Part shown: positions 52,938 to 61,589 of the stretch, in pieces
How the letters are laid out: each line of letters starts with the position of its first letter
Numbering within the stretch: the stretch's first letter is position 1
From: Phycisphaera sp.
Lineage (GTDB): Bacteria; Planctomycetota; Phycisphaerae; Phycisphaerales; Phycisphaeraceae
DNA: 64,000 nucleotides
NCBI GenBank assembly: GCA_016125215.1
Contig: WGMF01000015.1
Span: forward strand, 1-64,000
Direction: 5' to 3'
Made by a program: the position numbers and the translations under genes
The notes under the pieces: generated by a model
Databases searched by the model: none
What the model was told of the DNA's origin: nothing
Seen by the model: the letters and a program-made list of their open reading frames with translations, nothing else

Positions 52938-53867
52938 TCACGTCGGCACCGTGGCCAGCGTCACCAGAGATTCAATCAGACCATCCATGTCGTAGCTCTT
53001 TCGCAGGTCGATGGGCAGGCCCATGCCGTGTTCGTGGTCGGAGGCCAGGACGAGCATCCTTCTATTCGTGATCTCGTAACCGAACTCGGCGGGCTGGTGG
53101 CCCATGACGAACATGTCGACGCCCCAGGCTTGGGCAAGCTTGTCGGCGACGGCGTCGTTGTGGTTTCGGCCCCAGACCATGTGATAGGCCGACCCGTTGA
53201 GCTTGAGGTCGTCGGGGGTCGGGGTGCGGTCGAGGATGGTGGGGTCGAAAGTGTCGATCGCGCGGGGCGGGGGGAGCGAATGGGTGACGATGATCCCGTT
53301 GTCGCACTTGACCGCCAGCAGCATGGCAAGGATGAATCGGTTCATCGCATCACGGACGATGGCGGTCTTCTCGCCGAACGCGAATTCGAGGCCCTGGTCG
53401 AAGGCCTCGACGACGTTCAGGCCGTGCTTGGAGATGTTGCCTTTCTGGACCTGCGCCAGTTCGTGGTTGCCCATGAGGACGTGGACCTGCAGCGGGTAGC
53501 GGGCCTTGAGCTGGGCGACCCTGGCAAGGCTGCGGTATGAAAAGTCCATGTTGTTGGTGTGCGTCGGTCCGTGGACGATTTCCTGGAGGACGAGGTGGTT
53601 CTGGGGCGAGGCGTCGAGGTCAGCCAGGTGGACGAGTCGGCGGAGGTTCAGTGCGTGGTCGTGGAGGTCGCCACCAATGGTGAGTCGACCAGTTCGGGGG
53701 AGTTGGACATGCGAGCCTTTGCGACCGGGGGACTGGAGGCAGGCCCGGGCGGCGTCATTGAAGAGGTCGGCGACGGCGTCGGGATCGCGCAGGTCGAGCG
53801 TGGCCGGGGGGGGTGGGGCGGTCTTCGGGAGGGTGGATTCGGGTTGCTGGGGCAAGTGGTCCGACAT
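52938..53867 (-). CDS. Calcineurin-like metallophosphoesterase
   Basis: A 309-residue metallophosphoesterase. Motifs: GGDLHDHALN (first metal Asp/His), VLMGNHEL (GNHE), TGSHP-like IIVTHSLPPP and VMGHQPAEFG. The ATG at 53867 is chosen because longer starts would run into the divergent sigma factor gene. Substrate unknown; nucleotide, protein phosphate or phosphodiester substrates are all typical. Confidence 0.88.
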   Translation of the reverse strand: MSDHLPQQPESTLPKTAPPPPATLDLRDPDAVADLFNDAARACLQSPGRKGSHVQLPRTGRLTIGGDLHDHALNLRRLVHLADLDASPQNHLVLQEIVHGPTHTNNMDFSYRSLARVAQLKARYPLQVHVLMGNHELAQVQKGNISKHGLNVVEAFDQGLEFAFGEKTAIVRDAMNRFILAMLLAVKCDNGIIVTHSLPPPRAIDTFDPTILDRTPTPDDLKLNGSAYHMVWGRNHNDAVADKLAQAWGVDMFVMGHQPAEFGYEITNRRMLVLASDHEHGMGLPIDLRKSYDMDGLIESLVTLATVPT

Positions 53868-53956
53868 GAGAAGGGTTAGTATGGTGCAAGTGGCCGGTGT
53901 TGGCCAATGGTGATGCAATAGCCCGCCCGGGATGGGCGTTACAAGGGTAGTCGTGC

Positions 53957-54769
53957 ATGGGTCAGACTTCGAATGACCAGCCCGGATCGCGCCGTTCGAC
54001 CGGGACACCTCGCGCCGGGGGGCAGCCCGTGGGGAAACCCGTGGGGCAGCCCGTGAAGCGGCCCAGCGGGGCAGGTCATAAGGCTGGCCCGGCAGAACGG
54101 GGCTTATCGGACGCTCAGTCAAGCGTCCCCCCCGGTGGGCAGCCGATGGAAGCGACCATCGCCAGCGCCGCCGAGGGCGACCCCGGAGCGTGGCGTGTGC
54201 TGGTCGAGGCGTATTCGGCCAGGGTGTTCGGGCTGGTGCTCCGGCAGTGCAACGACCGGGAACTGGCTGAGGAGATTACGCAGGCAACGTTTGTGCGGGT
54301 GGTCGAGGGGCTGCCCGCCTACAAGGAAAAGGGGAAGTTCGAGCCTTGGCTGTTTCGGATCGCCATGAACCGTCTGCGTGACGAGATGCGTCGGCGAAAG
54401 AGGCAGGCCAGGGGGCAAGGGGGTCAGGATCAGGCGTCCGACCCGACCGAGCAGGTGCGAGACACGAATCGTTCAGCGGGTTCGAGCAGGGGCAGCACGT
54501 CGCCGGACCGGATCGTCGGTCGTGAGCCCTCCAGCCCGGACAACCCGCTCGAAGCGCTCGACAAGGAGGAACAGGTCGAACAGTTGCGTCAGGCTATCGG
54601 ACAACTCGGCGAAGCGGACCAGCAGATCCTGCACCTGCGTCACACGGCCGGCCTAAGCTTCCCCGAGATCGCCCAGACGCTCGATCAACCCCTGGGCACC
54701 GTCCTCGCAAGAGGCCACCGGGCCCTGGGCAAACTCAGGAAACTCATGATGGGGGACGATGAAGAGTAA
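53957..54769 (+). CDS. ECF-type RNA polymerase sigma factor
   Basis: A 270-residue sigma factor. A basic, Gly/Gln/Pro-rich N-terminal extension of about 65 residues precedes region 2 (AWRVLVEAYSARVFGLVLRQ, then FEPWLFRIAMNRLRDEMRRRKRQ). A charged linker leads to region 4 (LGEADQQILHLRHTAGLSFPEIAQTLDQPLGTVLARGHRALGKL). The next genes encode a one-TM protein and an exported coiled-coil protein, which look like its regulatory partners. Envelope-stress control is inference. Confidence 0.9.
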   Translation: MGQTSNDQPGSRRSTGTPRAGGQPVGKPVGQPVKRPSGAGHKAGPAERGLSDAQSSVPPGGQPMEATIASAAEGDPGAWRVLVEAYSARVFGLVLRQCNDRELAEEITQATFVRVVEGLPAYKEKGKFEPWLFRIAMNRLRDEMRRRKRQARGQGGQDQASDPTEQVRDTNRSAGSSRGSTSPDRIVGREPSSPDNPLEALDKEEQVEQLRQAIGQLGEADQQILHLRHTAGLSFPEIAQTLDQPLGTVLARGHRALGKLRKLMMGDDEE

Positions 54770-54820
54770 GGCAGAGAAACATAAGACGGAGATGAGTAAA
54801 GTAGAGAAGAGTAAGGCAGA
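54761..54820 (+). repeat. 15-bp direct repeat duplicating the sigma gene terminus
   Basis: GAAGAGTAAGGCAGA occurs at 54761-54775, where it contains the sigma factor's final codons and TAA stop, and again at 54806-54820. Between them, GATGAGTAAAG is a partial third copy. A short local duplication is likely. No hairpin is visible. Confidence 0.65.
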
Positions 54821-54829
54821 AAAGCAGCC

Positions 54830-55318
54830 ATGACCGACGAAACGACACAACTCCCCCACGACCCGGTGCTCGATCCACTCCTGGACGAAGCGCTGGCCCC
54901 GCAGGATGCGCCGCTTGACCTGGTCAACCGCATCGTGTCCGCGACCGCGCCGCATCTGGCCGCACACCGAAGGTCGTGGATCAACCGCTCACCGATCGTG
55001 GCCCGGCTCGGTGGCGTCCACCGCCTGCGTTACGCCGCCGCGGCCGTGATCCTCCTGGCCGAGGCCGGCATCTGGGGCACCATCCTCGGCATTGCCTCCG
55101 ACGCCAAATCGATGAGCAATATCGAAACCAAGCTCAACCGTCTCGATACTCTCAGTGCCTCGGCCGGCCCGATCGACAATGAACTCGAACTGCTCTCCCT
55201 GCGCATCGACGCCGCGGTCGACAACACCGACACCATCAACGTCTCCACAGACCTGGGCCAGGTGCTCGACCAGTGGGACCGCAGCAACCTCGGCACGGAC
55301 GAATACCTGATCTTCTAA
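54830..55318 (+). CDS. Putative anti-sigma-like single-pass membrane protein
   Basis: A 162-residue protein. An acidic N-terminal cytoplasmic region of about 60 residues is followed by one membrane helix at about 65-85 (AAAAVILLAEAGIWGTILGIA) and a helical extracytoplasmic tail. No zinc-binding HxxxCxxC anti-sigma motif is seen, so the call rests on position directly after the ECF sigma gene and on topology. Function unproven. Confidence 0.6.
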   Translation: MTDETTQLPHDPVLDPLLDEALAPQDAPLDLVNRIVSATAPHLAAHRRSWINRSPIVARLGGVHRLRYAAAAVILLAEAGIWGTILGIASDAKSMSNIETKLNRLDTLSASAGPIDNELELLSLRIDAAVDNTDTINVSTDLGQVLDQWDRSNLGTDEYLIF

Positions 55319-55352
55319 AGCCGACCTCAACCGACCAGGCTTGACCATCACC

Positions 55353-56201
55353 ATGTCTGACCCCGCTCAACGCGACAACCCGATGAAGCCCCAGCCCCAG
55401 CCCCAGCAGCGGTTCCGTGCGGGGCGCGGTCTGGTTCTGAGGGCAGGCGCGTGGCTTGTCTTGTCGTGTGCCCCGGCCACGTGGGCGGACGACGCCCCGG
55501 CGACCGGTTCGCCCGATCCAAACCCACCGGCGCAAAACGCCACCGTTCAGAACGAGCCGGCCAAGCCGAACAAACAGACTTTCGAGGACCACGACGGCGA
55601 AGCGGGCCTGGAACGGGATCGCCCCTCAAGAGACCGTGACCCAGACGAGGGCGTCTTCGACGGCGACACCGACCGCCCGCAACGAGACAGGGTTCCGGGC
55701 AGGGGCCCGGACAAAAAGCCCGACGACGGCCCGGTCACACCCCAGCAACTCAACCAGCGTCTCGAAGTGCTCCGCGAGATCCACCCGCAGTTGGCCAAGC
55801 AGCTCGAAGCCCTGCGCGAAAAAAACCCCGAGCGCGTCGCCCAGATGCTCCGTCAGCACTGGCCCCGACTGCAGGAGATCGTCGACACACGCGAGAGCGA
55901 CCCCGAGTTTTTCAACCTCCGCGTCTCCGACATCCGTCTGACCCGTGAGCGGATGGACTTGATCGGTCAGTTCCGCAAGGCTACCCGGTCCAGCAACATC
56001 ACGACCCTCAACGTCCTGCGCGACCAGCTGCTTGCCAACATCCAGGAACACTTCGAGGTCCGACAGGAGATGCGCCGCAAAGAACTCGAACAACTCGAGT
56101 CCCGCGTCACCGAACTCAAACAGAAACTCGACGACCGCGAAAAACAACGCGACCAGATCATCAACGATTACTTCAACTCCATCACCACCGACAGCAAGTA
56201 A
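55353..56201 (+). CDS. Exported helical coiled-coil protein, possible envelope sensor
   Basis: A 282-residue protein. A basic N-terminus and hydrophobic segment (about residues 22-38, ending ATWADD) form a signal peptide; starts at 55353 and 55383 are both possible. A disordered Pro/Asp/Arg-rich linker is followed by a helical, strongly charged coiled coil (ERVAQMLRQHWPRLQEIVDT and DQLLANIQEHFEVRQEMRRK). The coiled coil is reminiscent of Spy/zinc-resistance periplasmic proteins but without a clear match. Third gene of the sigma module. Confidence 0.65.
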   Translation: MSDPAQRDNPMKPQPQPQQRFRAGRGLVLRAGAWLVLSCAPATWADDAPATGSPDPNPPAQNATVQNEPAKPNKQTFEDHDGEAGLERDRPSRDRDPDEGVFDGDTDRPQRDRVPGRGPDKKPDDGPVTPQQLNQRLEVLREIHPQLAKQLEALREKNPERVAQMLRQHWPRLQEIVDTRESDPEFFNLRVSDIRLTRERMDLIGQFRKATRSSNITTLNVLRDQLLANIQEHFEVRQEMRRKELEQLESRVTELKQKLDDREKQRDQIINDYFNSITTDSK

Positions 56202-56243
56202 TCCCCCCGGAATCACCCCGGAATCCCCCCGGAATCCCCCCGG
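56200..56243 (+). repeat. Four tandem copies of an 11-bp unit
   Basis: AATCCCCCCGG is repeated four times head to tail (second copy AATCACCCCGG) from 56200 to 56243, beginning on the stop codon of the coiled-coil gene. The period is about one DNA turn. Confidence 0.9.
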
Positions 56244-56260
56244 CTCGTTTCCAACGAACG

Positions 56261-56287
56261 CCCACGGTCTCCCGACCGTGGGTTTTT
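56261..56287 (+). terminator. Intrinsic terminator after the sigma module
   Basis: CCCACGGTC (56261-56269), loop TCCC, GACCGTGGG (56274-56282), then TTTTT. A perfect 9-bp stem. The stem and flank are nearly the same as in the acs terminator at 44718 on the opposite strand. Confidence 0.93.
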
Positions 56288-56301
56288 CTTCACCGGATTC
56301 C

Positions 56302-57381
56302 TCAACCCCCCACCACACGCTGAACGTTTGCTTCATCCACCGGTTCGATCACGCCCTTGTCCGTGATGATCGCGGTGATGAGCGATGCGGGTGTCACGTC
56401 GAAAGCCGGGCTGTAGGTCTTGACCGCTTCGGGCGCGGTGCGTTTGCCAAAGCCCAGCGTGATCTCCTCCGCGGCCCGCTCCTCAATGGGGATCAACCCG
56501 CCCGTTTTCAGGCTCAAATCAAACGTCGAACACGGGGCCGCGACATAGAACGGGATGCCGTGGTGTTTGGCGTGGATGGCCACACCATACGTCCCGATCT
56601 TGTTGGCGGCGTCCCCGTTGGCCGCGATGCGGTCAGCCCCGACGATGACCATCGCCACTTTTCCCTCGCGCATGACCTGGGCCGCCATCGAGTCGCACAC
56701 GAGCGTCACGTCAATCCCCGCCTGACCGAGTTCCCACGCGGTGAGTCTGGCCCCTTGCAACAACGGCCGGGTCTCGTCGGCAAACACGCGCAGCGGCAGA
56801 CCGCGCTCGTGCGCGAGGTACATCCCAGCCGTGGCCGTGCCGATGCCCCCCGTCGCCAGCGCCCCCGCGTTGCAATGCGTCAAAACACCGACCCCATTAG
56901 CCCCGGACTCCGCCCGGGGATGGCCTACCCTCAATCCTTCCATAATCCCCAACGCATACTCCCCGATCTTCCGGCACATCGCCGCGTCTTCTTCGTGGAT
57001 GCGCCGGGCTTCTTCGAGCAACCGCTCGGGGGTGCAGGGCTCGACGCGCCGCATTCGGTCGAGTGCCCAGAAGAGGTTGACCGCAGTGGGTCTGCTTTTT
57101 GCCAGGTACGTCGCGGCGACTTCCAGCGCGTGCCGTACACCCTCTGACCCTGTTGCGTGTGCGTCCATCTCCTGGACTTTTTGAACACCGATGACGCACC
57201 CGTAGGCCGCGGCGATCCCGATGGCCGGTGCCCCGCGCACGGACAGGCGCTTGATCGCGTCCCACACGTCCTGCACCGTGGTGCAATCGAGGTTGACCGT
57301 CTCCCCCGGAAGTTTGGTTTGATCCAGAAGGCGCAGGTGCCCCTTCCGGGGGTCGCCGATCCATGTGATGTGTTCGATCAT
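56302..57381 (-). CDS. mtnA: S-methyl-5-thioribose-1-phosphate isomerase
   Basis: Methionine salvage enzyme converting 5-methylthioribose 1-phosphate to 5-methylthioribulose 1-phosphate. It has 359 residues from the ATG at 57381. RGAPAIGIAAAYG, LTHCNAGALATGG (catalytic Cys), ETRPLLQGARLTAWEL, and VGADRIAANGDAANKIGTY (catalytic Asp) are all present. Its start overlaps the hisI stop by ATGA; a larger reading frame through the hisI region is a shadow. The eIF2B-like fold is standard for the family. Confidence 0.95.
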   Translation of the reverse strand: MIEHITWIGDPRKGHLRLLDQTKLPGETVNLDCTTVQDVWDAIKRLSVRGAPAIGIAAAYGCVIGVQKVQEMDAHATGSEGVRHALEVAATYLAKSRPTAVNLFWALDRMRRVEPCTPERLLEEARRIHEEDAAMCRKIGEYALGIMEGLRVGHPRAESGANGVGVLTHCNAGALATGGIGTATAGMYLAHERGLPLRVFADETRPLLQGARLTAWELGQAGIDVTLVCDSMAAQVMREGKVAMVIVGADRIAANGDAANKIGTYGVAIHAKHHGIPFYVAAPCSTFDLSLKTGGLIPIEERAAEEITLGFGKRTAPEAVKTYSPAFDVTPASLITAIITDKGVIEPVDEANVQRVVGG

Positions 57382-57782
57382 TTTTTGTAGACCGCGTCGG
57401 GGTCGAAGGCTTTTTCGTCGGTGACGGTGAGGTGGCCGACCGCATCGGTGGTGCGGTAGAAGCACGAGGTGTAACCCACGTGGCAGCACGGGCCGTGCGA
57501 TTCGCAGAGCAGGAGCACGACATCCTGGTCGCAGTCGACGCGGGCTTCGAGGACTTTCTGGACGTGGCCTGAGGATTCGCCTTTGACCCACATCTTGTCG
57601 CGTGAGCGCGAGTAGAAGGTGGCGAGTTTCGTGGCAAGCGTCTGCTTGAGGGCCGCTTCGTTCATCCAGCCCATCATGAGGATGCGGCCGGTTGATTGGT
57701 CCTGCACGATGGCGGGGACGAGGCCCTTGTCGTCGTACTTGATGTCGAGTGTGTCGGTCAGTTCGCGTTGGGAGTCGCTCAT
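57378..57782 (-). CDS. hisI: Phosphoribosyl-AMP cyclohydrolase
   Basis: Third step of histidine synthesis: opens the adenine ring of phosphoribosyl-AMP. It has 134 residues from the ATG at 57782. GLVPAIVQDQSTGRILMMGWMN, SRSRDKMWVKGESSGH, DCDQD and CHVGYTSCFYR give the zinc and magnesium ligands. The monofunctional form is common outside enterobacteria. Overlap with mtnA by four bases suggests a two-gene operon, an unusual pair. Confidence 0.95.
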   Translation of the reverse strand: MSDSQRELTDTLDIKYDDKGLVPAIVQDQSTGRILMMGWMNEAALKQTLATKLATFYSRSRDKMWVKGESSGHVQKVLEARVDCDQDVVLLLCESHGPCCHVGYTSCFYRTTDAVGHLTVTDEKAFDPDAVYKK

Positions 57783-57954
57783 GGTAGGTGAGGGTCTGGG
57801 GTCGGGGTTTCGGGGTCCGGGGTCTTTGGGTTTCACTTCCGGGGGTTACGGGGGGGATTATAGAGACTCCCAGCACGAGGGCTGACACTCGCCACGGGGC
57901 TTGCTCGTCCGTATACTCAAACGCTCGCTATTTTGATTCCACGAAAGGTTTGTC

Positions 57955-58377
57955 ATGGCGGACGACACGGGACCGAAGTTGCACATCGACTCCGACTGGA
58001 AGGCCCAGGCCCAGGCGGAAAAAGAGAAGCTCTCCGAGAAAGCCAAACCCGCAGCCGGTGCATCGGGTGCTTCACCCGCGACCGCAGGTGCCACGGGCCA
58101 ATCGGCTCCCCAGGGGCTGCCGCCTGCCAACTTCGAGACCTTGATTTCCACCATGGCCACTCAGGCCCTCTTCTCGATGGGCGCGATCCCCGACCCACGC
58201 ACCGGTCAGCGCGTCGCGCATCTTGACCTGGCGCGTCACCACATCGACATGCTCAGCGTCATCGAAGAAAAAACCAGGGGCAACCTCACCGACGAAGAAT
58301 CGAGCATGCTCACCGGCACGCTCTACGAGTTGCGTTCGCGTTACATCCAACTGGCCACGCAGGCGCGAAACCGCTGA
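57955..58377 (+). CDS. DUF1844 domain protein
   Basis: A 140-residue protein with an alanine/lysine-rich N-terminal half and the DUF1844 core at about 60-135: FETLISTMATQALFSMGAIP, followed by DLARHHIDMLSVIEEKTRGNLT. The family is widespread in planctomycetes and acidobacteria and has no known function. It precedes a 340-bp gap (58378-58717) filled by the triple-nested repeat. Confidence 0.85.
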   Translation: MADDTGPKLHIDSDWKAQAQAEKEKLSEKAKPAAGASGASPATAGATGQSAPQGLPPANFETLISTMATQALFSMGAIPDPRTGQRVAHLDLARHHIDMLSVIEEKTRGNLTDEESSMLTGTLYELRSRYIQLATQARNR

Positions 58378-58430
58378 GGCCGATTGACTCGCCAAGGGAT
58401 TCAACTATCTTTTCATGCCAACCGTAGTAT

Positions 58431-58690
58431 GAACCACCGTGACACCGAGAACACCGAGGAAAGACCAACCCTCCGCAGATGACGCAGATTCAAACCGGAA
58501 CATTTACCGCAGAGAGCGCAGAGATCGCTGAGAAAACCATTAAGTTTAGTGATATGGATCACAAAATGGTTTCTCTGCGAACTCCGCGCTCTCTGCGGTA
58601 AACCAGATCGATGCCTTGAATCTGTGAAATCTGCGTAATCTGCGGATAACTCTTTTCCCGGTTTGTCCCTGTGCCGCTCTGTGGTTATTC
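58431..58690. repeat. Triple-nested inverted repeat upstream of sdhC
   Basis: Outer class C arms at 58431-58461 and 58661-58690; class B arms at 58471-58493 and 58616-58646; inner class C-like arms at 58503-58540 and 58566-58602. Pairing is in strict mirror order, so the whole 260 bp can fold as one long interrupted hairpin. No gene lies in it. Confidence 0.88.
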
Positions 58691-58717
58691 CCCAGTTCGC
58701 ATACCAAGGATCACCAA

Positions 58718-59551
58718 GTGTCCGAACACGCCACAACCCAATCGCCCAAGACCTCCCAAGGGTTTCTCGACAAGCACCACTTCCTCCTGCGACGCCTCCA
58801 CTCGCTCTCGGGCATCGTCCCCGTGGGCCTGTTCGTCTGCATGCACCTGTTCACCAATTTCCAGCTCGCCCCCGCCCTCGTCGGCAAGGCCAATACCTTC
58901 CAGCACGAGGTCGAGTTCATCCACTCCCTCCCCGCGCTGGTCATCATCGAAGTCTCCCTCTGGCTGGGCATCGGCTTTCACGCGGCGCTGGGACTGGTCT
59001 ACACCTTCACCGGTAAGGCCAACGTCAAGTGCTACTCATACATGGACAACGTCCGTTACACGCTCCAGCGCGTCACGGGCATCCTTGCCCTGATCTTCAT
59101 CTTCCTGCACATTGCCACCCTGCGCTGGCGATGGAACCTCGGCGGTTGGTTCACGCCCTTCTTCGTCGAAGGCCCCGACGGCACACCCCTCGTTGCCGCC
59201 ACCACCGCCCACGCGCTGCAAGGATCGGCCCTCGTGCTCACCCTCTACATCGTCGGCGTCTTCAGCGTCGTCTACCACTGGGCCAACGGCCTGTGGACCG
59301 CCGCCATCACCTGGGGCCTGACCGTCTCCGTCCAGGCGCAAAAACGCTGGGGCTACGTCTGCCTCGCGCTGGGCCTGGTCCTGGCAATCTTCAGCGCCGG
59401 CGCCATCGGCGGAGCGCTGCGCTACCCCATCAGCGAAAAAGAAACCGCCGCCTACAAAGCCTCCGTCGAACACTACAAACAGACCGGCGAAATCTTCCAC
59501 GGCGGTGGACACACGCCCGCTACGATCGAAACAACAAGTCCCGATCAATGA
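58718..59551 (+). CDS. sdhC: Succinate dehydrogenase cytochrome b558 subunit
   Basis: A 277-residue membrane anchor of succinate dehydrogenase, starting at GTG 58718. About five membrane helices with heme-ligand candidates (HHFLLRRLHSLSG, CMHLF, GFHAALG, FIFLHIATLRW, VYHWANG) fit the di-heme type found in Bacillus-like enzymes, which need no SdhD. A longer C-terminal tail (HYKQTGEIFHGGGH) is present. First gene of the sdh group. Confidence 0.93.
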   Translation: MSEHATTQSPKTSQGFLDKHHFLLRRLHSLSGIVPVGLFVCMHLFTNFQLAPALVGKANTFQHEVEFIHSLPALVIIEVSLWLGIGFHAALGLVYTFTGKANVKCYSYMDNVRYTLQRVTGILALIFIFLHIATLRWRWNLGGWFTPFFVEGPDGTPLVAATTAHALQGSALVLTLYIVGVFSVVYHWANGLWTAAITWGLTVSVQAQKRWGYVCLALGLVLAIFSAGAIGGALRYPISEKETAAYKASVEHYKQTGEIFHGGGHTPATIETTSPDQ

Positions 59552-59559
59552 ATACACGA

Positions 59560-59654
59560 GATACAGAAACCACAGATTTCGCAGATTACACAGAATAAGA
59601 AAAATCCGGTCTGAATAATCTGCGGCATCTGCGCAATCTGCGGTTTCTGTATCG
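59560..59654. repeat. Class B inverted pair between sdhC and sdhA
   Basis: The left arm GATACAGAAACCACAGATTT (59560) and the right arm ending CGGTTTCTGTATCG (59654) are inverted relatives over about 40 bp, with a core of about 12 bp. The pair sits in the sdhC-sdhA intergenic space. Confidence 0.85.
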
Positions 59655-59705
59655 AAAGCCCCTTAGTTCCTTCGACTCATTTGTTCATAAGATTCGAGCA
59701 ACACC

Positions 59706-61589
59706 ATGCCCACACCCCCACGCGTCATCATTGTCGGCGGAGGACTCGCAGGACTCGCGGCCGCTGTCCGTGTCGCCGAGGCCGGCTTAGACGTCGACCT
59801 CTTCTCCATGGTCCCCGTCAAACGCTCGCACAGCGTCTGCGCCCAGGGCGGGATCAACGCCTGCAACGAGGTCGCACGCCAGCAGGGTTACTCCGAGTGG
59901 ATGCACTTCGATGAAACGCTCTACGGCGGGGACTTCCTCAACCACCAGCCGCCGGTCTACGAGATGGCCTACGGTGCCCCGGGCATCATCGACCTGCTCG
60001 ACCGCATGGGCGTGCCCTTCAACCGCACACCCGAGGGCCAGCGCGACCTGCGCATGTTCGGCGGATCGCTCTACAAACGCACCCACTTCGCCGGCGCCAC
60101 CACGGGCCAGCAACTGCTCTACGCCCTCGACGAACAGGCCCGACGCTGGGAAGCGCAGGGCAAGGTCACCAAGTACGAGTTCTGGGAGTTCCTCTGGCCC
60201 GTCCTCGACGATGAGGGCACCTGCAAGGGCATCGTCGCGCAGGACATGCGCACCATGCAGGTCCGCGCCTTCCGTGGCGACGCGGTCGTCATGGCCACCG
60301 GCGGCTGCGGGTTGATCTTCGGCAAGAGCACCATGAGCGTCATCTGCACCGGCGGCGCGGCGGCGCGCTGCTACCAGGCCGGCGCAGCACTGGGCAACCC
60401 CGAGTTCATCCAGGTCCACCCCACCGCCATCCCCGGTGAAGACAAGTGCAGACTCATGTCCGAGTCGGCGCGTGGCGAGGGTGGTCGGGTGTGGGTCCCC
60501 CGCAAGAAACAAGACCCCCGCAAGCCCAACGACATCCCCGCCGCGGAACGCTGGTACTTCCTCGAAGAGAAGTACCCCAAGTATGGCAACCTCGTCCCGC
60601 GCGACATTGCCACACGCGAGATTTTCTACGTCTGTCAGGACGGTTACGGGGTCGGCGGCGGACGCATGGTCTACCTCGACGTGTCGCACCTGCCGATGGA
60701 GACTAAGAAAAAGCTCGCGGGCATCCTCGAGATCTACGAGAAGTTCGTCGGCGACAACCCGTACGAAGTCCCGATGAAAATCTTCCCCAGCGTCCACTAC
60801 TCCATGGGCGGCCTCTACACCGTCTACAAGGCCAAGCCCGACAACAAGGGCATGGTCCTCGGTGCGCACGAAAACATGATGACCAACATCAAGGGTCTGT
60901 ATGCTTTTGGCGAGGTCAACTACCAGTACCACGGCGCGACACGTCTGGGGGCCAATGCGCTGCTCAACTGCATCTTCGACGGCCTGTTCTGCGGGCTGAG
61001 TGTCGCCAACTACGCCAAGGAGCCGCACGGCAAACCGGCCGCGGAACTCGACGCCGGCGTGTTCGAGGGTGTGGTGGAACAGGAAAAGAACAAGGTCCGC
61101 AAGCTCGTCGACTCCAAGGGCACCGAGAACCCCTACAAGATCCACCAGAAGCTCGGCGAGGAGATGACCGACTCCTGCACCGTCGTCCGCACCGAAGACC
61201 GCATGAAGCAGGCTTACAATGTGTTAGAGGACCTCACGCAACGCTACCAGAGCGTGCGGTTGAGCGACACCTCGATGTGGACCAACCAGAACCTTTCGTT
61301 CACCCGCGCCCTGGGCGACATGCTGCTTTACGCCGAGGCGATCCTCAAGACCGCCATCCAACGCAAGGAGTCGCGCGGCTCGCACTACCGCCCGGACTAC
61401 CCCGAACGCGACGACGCCCAATTCCTCAAGACCACCATCGCCCGCTACGACGCCGCGACGAACAAGTGCAGGATCGAATACGAAGACGTGCCCCAGCCGC
61501 TTGTCGAACCCCGCGCGCGGACCTACGGCAAGGTCGAGGCCGAGGCCGAGAACAAAGCCGGCGATAAGAAGGAAACCGTCAAGGCGTGA
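59706..61589 (+). CDS. sdhA: Succinate dehydrogenase flavoprotein subunit
   Basis: Oxidises succinate to fumarate in the TCA cycle with covalent FAD. It has 627 residues. VIIVGGGLAGLAAAVRVAEAG binds FAD, and RSHSVCAQGG gives the FAD-attachment His42. GEDKCRLMSESARGEGGRVW is the active-site block and PSVHYSMGG the substrate-binding block. The TGA overlaps the next gene's GTG by four bases. The C-terminal tail is lysine/glutamate-rich. Confidence 0.96.
   Translation: MPTPPRVIIVGGGLAGLAAAVRVAEAGLDVDLFSMVPVKRSHSVCAQGGINACNEVARQQGYSEWMHFDETLYGGDFLNHQPPVYEMAYGAPGIIDLLDRMGVPFNRTPEGQRDLRMFGGSLYKRTHFAGATTGQQLLYALDEQARRWEAQGKVTKYEFWEFLWPVLDDEGTCKGIVAQDMRTMQVRAFRGDAVVMATGGCGLIFGKSTMSVICTGGAAARCYQAGAALGNPEFIQVHPTAIPGEDKCRLMSESARGEGGRVWVPRKKQDPRKPNDIPAAERWYFLEEKYPKYGNLVPRDIATREIFYVCQDGYGVGGGRMVYLDVSHLPMETKKKLAGILEIYEKFVGDNPYEVPMKIFPSVHYSMGGLYTVYKAKPDNKGMVLGAHENMMTNIKGLYAFGEVNYQYHGATRLGANALLNCIFDGLFCGLSVANYAKEPHGKPAAELDAGVFEGVVEQEKNKVRKLVDSKGTENPYKIHQKLGEEMTDSCTVVRTEDRMKQAYNVLEDLTQRYQSVRLSDTSMWTNQNLSFTRALGDMLLYAEAILKTAIQRKESRGSHYRPDYPERDDAQFLKTTIARYDAATNKCRIEYEDVPQPLVEPRARTYGKVEAEAENKAGDKKETVKA

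Noticed and set aside
57382-57888. Long minus-strand extension in frame with mtnA
   Set aside because: It overlaps hisI, which has all family motifs, and its composition is arginine/proline-rich as expected for an out-of-frame reading of high-GC coding DNA. mtnA begins at 57381.
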